From contig CAZZVE010000011.1 in NCBI GenBank assembly GCA_964657325.1, positions 1-64,000 of the forward strand: a stretch of 64,000 bases of DNA, in the 5' to 3' direction. The notes beneath the pieces are model-generated. The model had not been told where the DNA came from, did not search any database, and saw nothing but the letters and a program-made list of their open reading frames with translations. Source of the stretch: JBBQVS01 sp964657325. Its GTDB lineage: Bacteria > Chloroflexota > Ktedonobacteria > Ktedonobacterales > Ktedonobacteraceae. The position numbers were made by a program, and so were the translations under genes. Shown here one piece after another: positions 16,582 to 24,791 of this stretch; the stretch's first letter is position 1, and the number at the start of each line of letters is the position of its first letter.

Positions 16582-17160
16582 TTACAATTTCATAAATGTC
16601 AGAAAGTCATTCACTTTTTCTTGGCTTATCTTCACTCTCTCAGCATAGGCTAGAATAGTCTCTTTCTGTCGTACATACATCTGCTCAACTAGAGTCTTCT
16701 TTGTGGGATCAATACCGTGGAGTTGGGACTGGCTAATTTCATAGAGGAAACCTATTAAGTCCAAAAGCTTGAGTTCCTCCTGCACACTCTTATCCTCTTC
16801 AATTGAGAATGCATTGAGAATATCCGTCTGAATGGTTTCAATCGCTTCTCGCACAGCAATTGTTTTGAAGAAGGGCAAGATATCGCCGATGACAGCTTCA
16901 TGCATATCATGCATCAATGCTAACGTAACGAGCCGATCACGTTTTTCTGATGAGTAGGAGTGAAATTTGGACCAGTAGAGTACGAGAAAAGCTACCGCGA
17001 GCGTATGTTGACCAACATTCCATGAGCCAAAACCCGAAACACTATATGCTCTTGGGATATTGAAAATGTTCATCAGGAAATCAAGATTAGGTTCCTTCGA
17101 GACCTCTCCCAGCATACCTTGAGGCGTAAAAATGTTTTCGTACTCAATACGTTCTTCCAT
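16582..17160 (-). CDS. HD-domain phosphohydrolase
   Basis: 192 residues. H52 in VGQHT, H84-D85 in LMHDMHEAVIGD and the following D93 form the metal-binding H...HD...D pattern of HD hydrolases; the helical layout resembles YfbR-type 5'-deoxynucleotidases and relatives. The N-terminal ENIFTPQGMLGEV is not part of the usual core. It acts in the cytoplasm on a phosphorylated substrate, probably a nucleotide; the exact one cannot be told. The gene stands alone, divergent from proline dehydrogenase, and shares a terminator with the HicB-like gene. Confidence 0.75.
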   Translation of the reverse strand: MEERIEYENIFTPQGMLGEVSKEPNLDFLMNIFNIPRAYSVSGFGSWNVGQHTLAVAFLVLYWSKFHSYSSEKRDRLVTLALMHDMHEAVIGDILPFFKTIAVREAIETIQTDILNAFSIEEDKSVQEELKLLDLIGFLYEISQSQLHGIDPTKKTLVEQMYVRQKETILAYAERVKISQEKVNDFLTFMKL

Positions 17161-17323
17161 GCAAACATCTCTTTCTTTCTATGTGTATCAATACCCATTA
17201 TATAATGTGCTATCATATAGAAGAAAGCACCAGCGTTGCCGCGCTACATTGTGCTGACAATCAGGAGCTAGAGAATGTCCATATCAATTTCTATCGTTTT
17301 TTCAACATGTCTAAAGGAGAGCA

Positions 17324-18235
17324 ATGATGCTTAAAGATACACTGCTGTATCTCGCACAGAACGAAAACCTACGCAACTTTGTTGTACATAATAAGGCTAC
17401 ACGCGGCGTCTCGCGTCGCTTTGTCGCGGGCGAAGCTCTTGACGAGGCCGTACAAGCGACACAGGGCTTAAATAAGGGTGGCATACGGGCCGCGCTCGAT
17501 TTGCTTGGCGAAAATGTCTCGGATGAGAAAGAAGCACGGTCCGCCGCACGTGATTATATAGCAGCCCTCGATTGTATCAAGCAGTCAGGTATAGACGCGA
17601 ATATCTCGATCAAATTGACCGCGTTAGGACTCGACATTTCACAGGACCTATGTGAACAAAATGTCCAGTCCATTCTCGAACACGCACAGGAGCAAGGCAT
17701 ATTCGTGTGTATCGACATGGAGGGTGCGGCCTATACAGAGCAGACGGTCGATATCGCGTTACGCATGCACAAACAATTTGAGCAAGTGGGGACCGTTATT
17801 CAATCGTACTTGCATCGAAGTAAGCAAGATATCGAGCAACTTATCGCCGAGGGCGTGCGGGTGCGTCTCGTCAAGGGCGCGTATAAAGAATCTGCGGACA
17901 TCGCCTTTCAGCAGAAAAGCGAGGTTGACCAGAATTATATACAGCTCATGCTGATGCTGCTCGCACGCGGTAACTATCCTGCTATTGCCTCGCATGACGA
18001 GTCCATTCTTCATGCCGCGACAACCTTTGTGCGCGATCATGGTATCAGCAAAAAGGCATTCGAGTTCCAGATGCTCTACGGTATTCGGCGTGACCTGCAA
18101 GAAAAACTGGTGCAACAAGGCTACGACATGCGCGTCTACGTCCCCTACGGTTCGCAATGGTATCCCTACCTGATGCGCCGTATGGCGGAACGTCCCGCTA
18201 ACCTTGTGTTCGTGATGAGCAACGCCTTACGGTAG
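17324..18235 (+). CDS. Proline dehydrogenase
   Basis: 303 residues, the size of the single-domain bacterial enzymes (PutB/FadM type). It oxidises L-proline to 1-pyrroline-5-carboxylate with FAD and passes electrons to the membrane quinone pool. The (beta-alpha)8 barrel shows INISIKLTALGLD-like ANISIKLTALGLD, CIDMEGAAYTEQTVD, VRLVKGAYKES (flavin-site Lys/Arg) and the C-terminal signature YVPYGSQWYPYLMRRMAERP that binds proline. SD AAGGAGAG precedes ATG 17324; a second ATG follows directly. No P5C dehydrogenase gene lies nearby. Arginase at 39611 could supply ornithine and so proline, but it is far away. Confidence 0.93.
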   Translation: MMLKDTLLYLAQNENLRNFVVHNKATRGVSRRFVAGEALDEAVQATQGLNKGGIRAALDLLGENVSDEKEARSAARDYIAALDCIKQSGIDANISIKLTALGLDISQDLCEQNVQSILEHAQEQGIFVCIDMEGAAYTEQTVDIALRMHKQFEQVGTVIQSYLHRSKQDIEQLIAEGVRVRLVKGAYKESADIAFQQKSEVDQNYIQLMLMLLARGNYPAIASHDESILHAATTFVRDHGISKKAFEFQMLYGIRRDLQEKLVQQGYDMRVYVPYGSQWYPYLMRRMAERPANLVFVMSNALR

Positions 18236-18271
18236 GAATGTTTTGTGTTTAAGAATTACTAGGGAAGTTAC

Positions 18272-18371
18272 ACAACGGACGCCCACAAGGGGCTAACCCT
18301 ACTATATAACGCTTTTGCGTGCGTAGCACGCCGTTATATAGTAGGGTTAGCCCCTTGTGGGCGTCCGTTGT
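18272..18371. repeat. Family D palindromic element
   Basis: Two perfect 40-base arms (ACAACGGACGCCCACAAGGG... at 18272-18311 and its complement at 18332-18371) around a 20-base loop containing GCGTGCGTAGCACGC. The arm parts CCCTACTATATAAC and GGGGCTAACCC are related to the family A arm (CCCTGTCACTACTATAC). Confidence 0.95.
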
Positions 18372-18457
18372 AGATAATTGCATTACGCATTTCCCTTCCC
18401 ATGTCGTACAATGCTTAAAGCTAATTACGTGTACGAACACCTATGGAGGGACAATCC

Positions 18458-20584
18458 ATGTCAGATATACAGTCACAGCACGCACATACAAACAATCTTA
18501 TTCATGAGACTAGCCCGTATCTCTTGCAACATGCACACAATCCGGTGGATTGGTATGCATGGCATGACGAGGCATTACAGAGGGCGAAGCAAGAGGACAA
18601 GCCAATTCTGCTGAGCGTTGGCTATTCCGCGTGCCACTGGTGCCATGTGATGGAACGCGAATCGTTCGAGAACGAAGAGATCGCCACGTTAATGAACGAG
18701 AATTTTATCAATATCAAGGTTGATCGCGAGGAACGCCCCGATATCGACAGTATCTATATGCAAGCAGTGCAGGCCATGACACGTCAAGGCGGCTGGCCCA
18801 TGACCGTCTTTCTGATGCCTGATGGTCGCCCATTCTATGGTGGCACCTACTTTCCACCTGAAGACCGTCACTATGGACGTGAGACTATGCCCGGTTTCCC
18901 CAGCATTCTGCTCAGTATCGCCGCCGCTTATAAGCAGAGTCGTAAGGAGATTGAAGAGCAAGCCTCGCAACTTGCTGAATACCTGCAACAACGCAGCGAC
19001 GCGCCTTTGCGAAGAGCAAGCTCAGCACTGCCCACAAACACGCCATTCTCGCTTGACCTATTCAGTCAAGCCAGCGATGCGTTAGCCGAAGAGTACGATG
19101 CCGAGCATGGTGGCTTCGGCACTGCCCCCAAGTTTCCTGGTACTATGTCGCTAGAATTGCTGTTACGTATTCATCAACACCGAAGCAAAGGCGAAATTAC
19201 GAAGCCAGCGACAATCCCCGAACTCGAAATCGTTGAACAGTCGTTGAGAAGTATGGCGAATGGGGGTATCTACGACCAATTAGGTGGCGGATTTCACCGT
19301 TACTCGACCGACAAAGAATGGCTTGTGCCGCACTTCGAGAAGATGTTGTACGATAACGCGCTCCTGAGCCGTATCTACCTGCACACCTATCTTGTAACAG
19401 GTATCCCTTTCTATCGTCGTATCGTCGAGGAGACGCTGGACTACGTTGTGCGCGAAATGACCTCGCCCGAAGGTGGCTTTTACTCGACACAAGATGCCGA
19501 TAGCGAGGGTGAAGAGGGCAAGTTCTTTGTATGGACACCAGCAGAAGTCGAGCAGGTGCTTTCGACAGAGGCCGCTGCGCTCTTTCTGCCCTACTATGAT
19601 ATCACGAAAAACGGCAACTTCGAGGGCAAGAATATTCTGCATGTCCAGCCACACATACGTGCTACCGACGAAGCACAGATAAGCGACGAAGCCCTGGAAG
19701 AGTCGCTAAAACAGAGTCGCGCCACACTCTTTAAAGTCCGTGAAACGCGTGTCAAGCCTGGACGCGACGAGAAGATATTGACCTCCTGGAATGGACTGAT
19801 GTTGCGTAGTTTCGCCGAAGCGGGTCGCTATCTCGAACGTCTCGACTATATCGAGGTTGCCACGAAAAACGCTGACTTCTTGTTACGCGAATTGCGCAAA
19901 GATGGTCGTCTTCTCCGTACTTATAAAGATGGGCGAGCACACCTGAATGGCTTTTTAGAGGATTATGCTTTTCTTGCTGATGGTCTCCTTGCACTCTATG
20001 AGGCCACCTTTGAGCCGCGCTGGTTTGCAGAAGCGCGCAACTTGATGGACTCAGCCATTACGCTATTCGCCGACGAGCAAAACGGTGGCTTCTTCGATAC
20101 GGGCAGCGATGCGGAAGTTCTAATCAGCCGCCCAAAAGACATTATGGATAATGCGACACCGGCGGGGAACAGCGTTGCGATAGATGTCCTCTTACGGCTT
20201 GCGGCGTTTACGAGTGAGCAGTCCTATCGTAAGCGTGCCGACGACTACCTGCAACCACTCGCGGATGTCATGACGCAACATCCACAAGCCTTCGGACATG
20301 TGCTAGGTGCGCTCGATTTCGCGCTCTCGTCCAGCAAAGAAATCGCGATTATCGGTCCCCTTGCAACCGACGACACGCTCGCCCTGCTAGAAGCAACCAA
20401 TACGCATTACTCACCGAATAGCGTCCTGGCCTATTGTGTACCCGACGACACTCAGGCAATACAAACTGTTCCACTCTTAGCGGATCGTCCGCTAAAAAAT
20501 GGCAATGCAACGGCCTACGTCTGTCAAAACTTCGTCTGTCAGGCACCCGTGAATACCGCTGAGGAATTGTCGAAGCTGTTGTAA
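18458..20584 (+). CDS. YyaL/spermatogenesis-associated protein 20-like, thioredoxin-fold plus barrel
   Basis: 708 residues from ATG 18458, chosen because GGAGGG lies 7 bases upstream; an in-frame ATG at 18443 would place this SD inside the gene. The N-terminal DUF255 thioredoxin-like domain (about 10-175) has the family opening HETSPYLLQHAHNPVDWYAW and the motif SACHWCHVM (C59, C62). The rest is an (alpha/alpha)6-barrel related to N-acylglucosamine epimerases (GGFGTAPKFPG, GGGFHRYSTDKEWLVPHFEK, ILTSWNGLMLRS, GGFFDTG). Widespread in bacteria and animals; the biochemical role is not settled. It is monocistronic, between two palindromic elements. Confidence 0.92.
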   Translation: MSDIQSQHAHTNNLIHETSPYLLQHAHNPVDWYAWHDEALQRAKQEDKPILLSVGYSACHWCHVMERESFENEEIATLMNENFINIKVDREERPDIDSIYMQAVQAMTRQGGWPMTVFLMPDGRPFYGGTYFPPEDRHYGRETMPGFPSILLSIAAAYKQSRKEIEEQASQLAEYLQQRSDAPLRRASSALPTNTPFSLDLFSQASDALAEEYDAEHGGFGTAPKFPGTMSLELLLRIHQHRSKGEITKPATIPELEIVEQSLRSMANGGIYDQLGGGFHRYSTDKEWLVPHFEKMLYDNALLSRIYLHTYLVTGIPFYRRIVEETLDYVVREMTSPEGGFYSTQDADSEGEEGKFFVWTPAEVEQVLSTEAAALFLPYYDITKNGNFEGKNILHVQPHIRATDEAQISDEALEESLKQSRATLFKVRETRVKPGRDEKILTSWNGLMLRSFAEAGRYLERLDYIEVATKNADFLLRELRKDGRLLRTYKDGRAHLNGFLEDYAFLADGLLALYEATFEPRWFAEARNLMDSAITLFADEQNGGFFDTGSDAEVLISRPKDIMDNATPAGNSVAIDVLLRLAAFTSEQSYRKRADDYLQPLADVMTQHPQAFGHVLGALDFALSSSKEIAIIGPLATDDTLALLEATNTHYSPNSVLAYCVPDDTQAIQTVPLLADRPLKNGNATAYVCQNFVCQAPVNTAEELSKLL

Positions 20585-20598
20585 AATGCCAGCGACCA

Positions 20599-20690
20599 CA
20601 TGACAGGGGCAAGCCCTGTCACTACTATACCGCCTGTCGCTACGCGACGGAAATCGTGTATAGTAGTGGACAGGACTTGCCCCTGTCATG
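20599..20690. repeat. Family A palindromic element between convergent genes
   Basis: CATGACAGGGGCAAGCCCTG, TCACTACTATAC and the complementary right half ending at 20690, with the loop palindrome CTGTCGCTACGCGACGG. One extra base (GTGGACAGG) and one change (GACTTG) mark slight decay of the right arm. It may serve both genes as a terminator-like hairpin. Confidence 0.92.
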
Positions 20691-20718
20691 CATGTTTACC
20701 CCTATTTCGTCCAACAAT

Positions 20719-21030
20719 TTACAAATATTTCTGCTCGTCGCCGTAGATTAGCGTTGCGCCACCTGTAGCGAAGTTGCGCACATCGCGCCCTACAGCTTTG
20801 CCTTCGGGTGTGGACATCAGCGCATCGAACTCCTCGCGCGTGTCCGCGTACATAGCAGCCATCTGATAATAGGGTGGCTGCTCGCCACGTGGTCCCACCG
20901 TAAACTTGGTCACACTTAAGCCTTTAAGCCCCTGAATCTTCTGCACCAGCGGTGTGTGGACCTCTGAATAATAGCGGTCAAACTCTTCGACATTCTCTGG
21001 ATGCCCATAGAGGACGGTAAGTTGAAACAT
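20719..21030 (-). CDS. EthD-family protein
   Basis: 103 residues from ATG 21030 (a start 8 codons earlier is possible but poorly supported). MFQLTVLYGHPENVEEFDRY, HTPLVQKIQGLKGLSVTKF and the middle MAAMYADTREEFDALMSTPE follow the EthD/dimeric alpha-beta barrel pattern with the xHxPL motif (H in YYSEVHTPL). Members bind small ligands or act as accessory factors in ether and aromatic degradation, but most are unassigned. Single gene; no pathway partners nearby. Confidence 0.85.
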   Translation of the reverse strand: MFQLTVLYGHPENVEEFDRYYSEVHTPLVQKIQGLKGLSVTKFTVGPRGEQPPYYQMAAMYADTREEFDALMSTPEGKAVGRDVRNFATGGATLIYGDEQKYL

Positions 21031-21322
21031 TGTAGCATCACTCACTTTCTGCACATAACGTAGGCACAGCCTTTGTGCTCCTACTCTCTAACCTGATAAT
21101 ATCACATACATGACAGAGCTAGCTTTTTAACTTTTCTGTCATAAAATCCACTACTATAATCACTTATTCATATTTAATCTATATTTAATGTATAAAAACA
21201 AGAATTATTTAACATATATATAACCTTTTGTTAACCTAGCATGCGTACTATTAGTTAGTGAGGGTAAGTTTTATTACCTGTATTTCTCATGGAAGTATTC
21301 ATGTGTGAAAAGAGGAAATATT

Positions 21323-22387
21323 ATGTCTACAATTCTCCGTAGGGGAGCGGTTGTATTTCTTACTGCACTGTGTGCGGTCGCTCTTGCGCTTGTTAGTTTG
21401 GGCGTTGGCTCAGTCGCGCAAGCACATACTGTTGTGGCAGCCAAATCGAGTGTTGTTGGTCTACCAGGCTATGATGTCTCGGTGTTTGCCAGAGGTACAA
21501 AAACGTTGTACAATCCCGACTCAGTTGAAGTTGATGGTAACTACATCTGGATTGGCTACCAGAATGGTACAAACCCAACTGGCACAGATGGCAAAGTAAG
21601 CACTATTGTGCAATACACACGGACTGGACAAATTGTTCATACCTATAGTGTCCTTGGGCGTTGTGATGGATTACGCATTGATCCTAAAACCCATCTCGTG
21701 TGGGCTATGGAGAACGAAGATGCGAACCCACACATCGTCGTCATCAATTCAATAACTGGTTCCAAAACCAACTATGTCTACCCAAAAACTGCTCATGGTG
21801 GTGGATATGATGACGCAGCCTTTATCAATAGCTCCGCTTTTATCTCCGCATCCAATCCAACCTTGAATAGTGCTGGTCTAAACACAGCTCCAGCCGTCCT
21901 TAAGGTGACACTAAGCAATGGGAAGGCAACAGTAACACCTGTTCTCTATGGAAACGCTACTGCTACCGATATTGTTACAAACCAGAAGGTCACACTGAAC
22001 TTGACCGATCCCGACTCAGTATCAATCGATAGACAGGGCAACCTTGTTGTTGACTCACAGGCAGACGCTGAACTGATTTTCATCCATAATCCGGGCACCT
22101 CCAAGCAGACGGTCTTCCGTTTATCCGTTGGAACACAGGTTGATGATACAACCTGGATTCCTACGGTAAAGGGACGCTTAATCATTGTCGATAGCAAACA
22201 GAACACCATCTATACTGTCACCATCAACAAAACAGGTTTCACTCCTGGTACTGTTTATACTGAAGCCCCATCTGACTCTGGTGTAGCAGGCTTTGTCGGG
22301 CAACTTGACCCAACAACAGGTACAATCACTCCTGTTATTATCGGTCTCAACAGCCCAACCGGACTTGGTTTCATCTCAGGAAAATAA
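21323..22387 (+). CDS. Secreted beta-propeller-like protein
   Basis: 354 residues from ATG 21323 (AGAGGA 6 bases upstream; a GTG at 21305 is in frame but has no SD). A clear Sec signal peptide spans 1-34: MSTILRRG, hydrophobic core, cleavage after VAQA. The mature protein has repeating strands such as YNPDSVEVDGNYIWIGYQNG, HLVWAMENED, NLVVDSQADAELIFIHNPG and TGLGFISG, a propeller of SMP-30/NHL type. No active-site signature seen. The upstream 21055-21322 is very AT-rich and likely holds its promoter. The coding region ends just before a palindrome with an assembly gap. Confidence 0.75.
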   Translation: MSTILRRGAVVFLTALCAVALALVSLGVGSVAQAHTVVAAKSSVVGLPGYDVSVFARGTKTLYNPDSVEVDGNYIWIGYQNGTNPTGTDGKVSTIVQYTRTGQIVHTYSVLGRCDGLRIDPKTHLVWAMENEDANPHIVVINSITGSKTNYVYPKTAHGGGYDDAAFINSSAFISASNPTLNSAGLNTAPAVLKVTLSNGKATVTPVLYGNATATDIVTNQKVTLNLTDPDSVSIDRQGNLVVDSQADAELIFIHNPGTSKQTVFRLSVGTQVDDTTWIPTVKGRLIIVDSKQNTIYTVTINKTGFTPGTVYTEAPSDSGVAGFVGQLDPTTGTITPVIIGLNSPTGLGFISGK

Positions 22388-22401
22388 CGCATAACACCGA
22401 T

Positions 22402-22472
22402 AACACACGAAGATGCGTATGCGGTTGCTAATANNNNNNNNNNAGGCAACCGCATACGCATCTTCGTGTGTT
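22402..22472. repeat. 27-base-arm palindrome with an assembly gap (22434-22443) in its loop
   Basis: AACACACGAAGATGCGTATG at the left (22402-22428) has its exact complement at 22446-22472; the 10 N lie in the loop. It sits 14 bases after a stop codon, so it may be a terminator hairpin or another mobile palindrome. The arms do not match families A-E. Confidence 0.85.
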
Positions 22473-22707
22473 GCTATATATTTTTTGTCTACGATGAAAG
22501 GGTGGCATACGTGTGATAGAATGTGGTATCCTGTAAAGAGAAAAAAAGAAGTTCTGAAGGACACAGAGAACGCCACCCATTGGGCGACTGCATCTCTATC
22601 ATCAACGTCGATGATATCCTCCACTAAATTCGACAGAAGACAGACAAGCAAGACAACCTCATGTCGCTCACCGTCTTCTGTTTTGTTGTCTTCGCTATTT
22701 ATTGATG
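22473..22707 (+). other. Gene-free stretch with possible RNA structure
   Basis: No convincing gene. GGGTGGC (about 22499-22505) can pair with GCCACCC (about 22573-22579), and CAGAAGAC pairs with GTCTTCTG, followed by TTTTGTTGTCTT at about 22670-22690, a weak terminator-like end. It lies upstream of the ABC exporter operon and could be its leader. No known riboswitch motif recognised. Confidence 0.3.
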
Positions 22708-22790
22708 GATATCTGTAGGGACCGATTTATCGCGTCCTCTTGGCAATCAATTGTCAGCAAGGATGCGATAAATCGGTCCCTACAGATATC
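22708..22790. repeat. Family B palindromic element upstream of the ABC exporter
   Basis: GATATCTGTAGGGACCGATT and its complement ending at 22790, with a loop near TTGGCAATCAATTGTCAGCA. One mismatch pair (GCGTCC against GGATGC) shows slight decay. The outer GATATC is an imperfect flank duplication or an extension of the stem. Confidence 0.92.
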
Positions 22791-22862
22791 TGTAACAGCA
22801 TAAAATAGACATTGTGAGCGGCTTCCTTTTTTGGAGTGCGTGTATCGAGAAAGGAACAGCGT

Positions 22863-24791
22863 GTGACCTCGTTCTCTGGAAATCCGTCAAAAACGTCCCT
22901 GTATGCTGACACCTGGCAAGAGAATTTGCGTATTTATGTGCGCATTCTTGCCTTACTACGTCCCCACTGGCTACAATCGCTTGGTGCGGTTGTCTGTCTG
23001 GGTCTCTCTACTGGCCTTTCGTTAATTATTCCGTGGCTTATCGCCTATGTGATTGATGCTGGTTTACAGCATGGGCAACTCAACAATTTACTGCTTGTCG
23101 CGCTAGCGATTCTGGTATCGAGTGCTCTTCGTGGCCTGTTCGCCTATGGACAGGGCTACCTTTCACAATCCGTCTCTAATCTTGTTGCCTACGACCTGCG
23201 CAATCAAGTCTATGATCATCTGCAAAAACTCAGCTTCTCTTTTCATGATGAGTCGGAGACAGGACAGCTTATGTCACGTCTCACTGTTGATATCGAAGCG
23301 GTACGAAACTTTATTACGCTTGGCTTGTTGCGTTCGCTACTCACCCTTGTCACCTTTGCGGCGATTACCGTCATTCTGTTTCGCCTGGATGTCTATCTGG
23401 CACTCGTGACACTCATCAGCGTACCTATTCTCATTTTTCTGTCTATACAAGTGGGGCGTCGGTTGCGTCCATTGTGGATGGATGTGCAGAACGAAAATGG
23501 TGAGCTTGGTACCGTCATGCAGGAGAGCCTGAGCGGTGTACGTGTCGTCAAAGCTTTCGCGCGTGAGAATTTTGAGATTGCGAAGTTTGGTGCGAAGAAC
23601 CAGGAATTACGCCTGCTGAATATGTCCGCAATGCGCCTCTCTGCCTGGAACCAGCCACTTATGCTGCTGGTAATCAACATCATCACGGTCCTGGTAGTGT
23701 GGATTGGCGGTGTCGCGGTCATCGGGAATCATCTTAGCATCGGTGTGCTTGCGGCAATCACGCAATACATTCTGCTGCTGAACACACCTGTACGTGCCTT
23801 TGGCTTCATGGTGACATGGTTCATGCGTGGCCTCTCTGGTGGTGAACGCATCTTCAGTGTACTTGATGTACAATCAACCATCACCGACGCTCCTGACGCT
23901 CGCATTCTAAAGAATGTGCAAGGTCGTGTCGCGTTTGAGCATGTCTCGTTTTTCTACAATAAAGGGCCAGAAGTCCTACACGATATCACCATCGACGCGA
24001 AACCTGGACAAGTTATTGCTTTGCTTGGCGCAACTGGAAGCGGAAAAAGCACGATTCTCAGCCTGCTACCGCGTTTCTATGATCCCACACAGGGACGCTT
24101 GACGGTTGATGGCAACGATCTACGCGAGGTAACGCAACGTTCGTTACGCCAAAACATTGGCTTGGTGCTACAAGACGTGTTTCTCTTTAACGCGACCTTG
24201 CGCGATAACATCGCTTACGGTGTAGCCAACGCAACGGATGAGCAGGTTATCGCAGCCGCGAAAGTCGCACGCATTCACGATTTCGCATTGACCCTGCCCG
24301 ATGGCTATGATACATGGGTGGGAGAGCGTGGCGTTACCCTATCCGGTGGACAAAAGCAGCGCGTCGCTATTGCACGTACTCTGTTACTCGACCCACGTAT
24401 TCTTGTGCTTGACGACTCTACATCAAGTGTCGATATGGAGACCGAGTATCTCATTCAGCAAGCACTCGATGCGGTGATGCATGGACGTACCACCTTCGTC
24501 GTCGCCTCACGTCTGCGCACTATCAAGAATGCCGATCAGATTCTCATTCTCGACAAGGGCAACATTGTCGAGCAAGGAACTCACGAATCATTGCTAGCTT
24601 TAAATGGTGCATACACACGTCTCTACGATCTACAACTACGCGAACAAGAGGAATTCGAGACGCGAATGCTCTCCGTTGAGAACAAAGAACCCTCGTACAT
24701 ATCAGAAGATGTTCGCAAGGGACGAGGACGCGATACGTCGGTCCCTACAGGGGAACAAATGACCGACCAGAAACGCGAGGTGAAACGATGA
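22863..24791 (+). CDS. ABC exporter half-transporter, degenerate-site subunit
   Basis: 642 residues from GTG 22863 (AAGGA 7 bases upstream; an earlier GTG at 22836 lacks one). Six membrane helices (about 30-320) and a nucleotide-binding domain: Walker A LLGATGSGKST (about 390), signature LSGGQKQ (about 492), Walker B ILVLDDSTSSVD, where the catalytic Glu is Asp, and VASRLRTI, where the switch His is Ser. These changes mark the non-hydrolytic half of heterodimeric exporters such as TM287/288 or BmrCD. It overlaps the next gene by 4 bases (ATGA), so both are made together. The C-terminal tail (about 615-635, KGRGRDTSVPTG) is translated from a family B repeat half. Substrate unknown; multidrug or lipid export inferred from family. 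Confidence 0.93.
   Translation: MTSFSGNPSKTSLYADTWQENLRIYVRILALLRPHWLQSLGAVVCLGLSTGLSLIIPWLIAYVIDAGLQHGQLNNLLLVALAILVSSALRGLFAYGQGYLSQSVSNLVAYDLRNQVYDHLQKLSFSFHDESETGQLMSRLTVDIEAVRNFITLGLLRSLLTLVTFAAITVILFRLDVYLALVTLISVPILIFLSIQVGRRLRPLWMDVQNENGELGTVMQESLSGVRVVKAFARENFEIAKFGAKNQELRLLNMSAMRLSAWNQPLMLLVINIITVLVVWIGGVAVIGNHLSIGVLAAITQYILLLNTPVRAFGFMVTWFMRGLSGGERIFSVLDVQSTITDAPDARILKNVQGRVAFEHVSFFYNKGPEVLHDITIDAKPGQVIALLGATGSGKSTILSLLPRFYDPTQGRLTVDGNDLREVTQRSLRQNIGLVLQDVFLFNATLRDNIAYGVANATDEQVIAAAKVARIHDFALTLPDGYDTWVGERGVTLSGGQKQRVAIARTLLLDPRILVLDDSTSSVDMETEYLIQQALDAVMHGRTTFVVASRLRTIKNADQILILDKGNIVEQGTHESLLALNGAYTRLYDLQLREQEEFETRMLSVENKEPSYISEDVRKGRGRDTSVPTGEQMTDQKREVKR
24725..24750 (+). repeat. 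Half family B element inside a coding region
   Basis: AGGACGCGATACGTCGGTCC followed by CTACAG matches the right half of family B with one change (ACGTCGG for ACATCGG). It is read in frame as part of the C-terminal tail of the ABC subunit. Confidence 0.85.

Noticed and set aside
22413..22718. Open frame of about 100 residues across the 10-N gap
   Set aside because: It is made of palindrome and N bases, has no SD and no protein-like composition.
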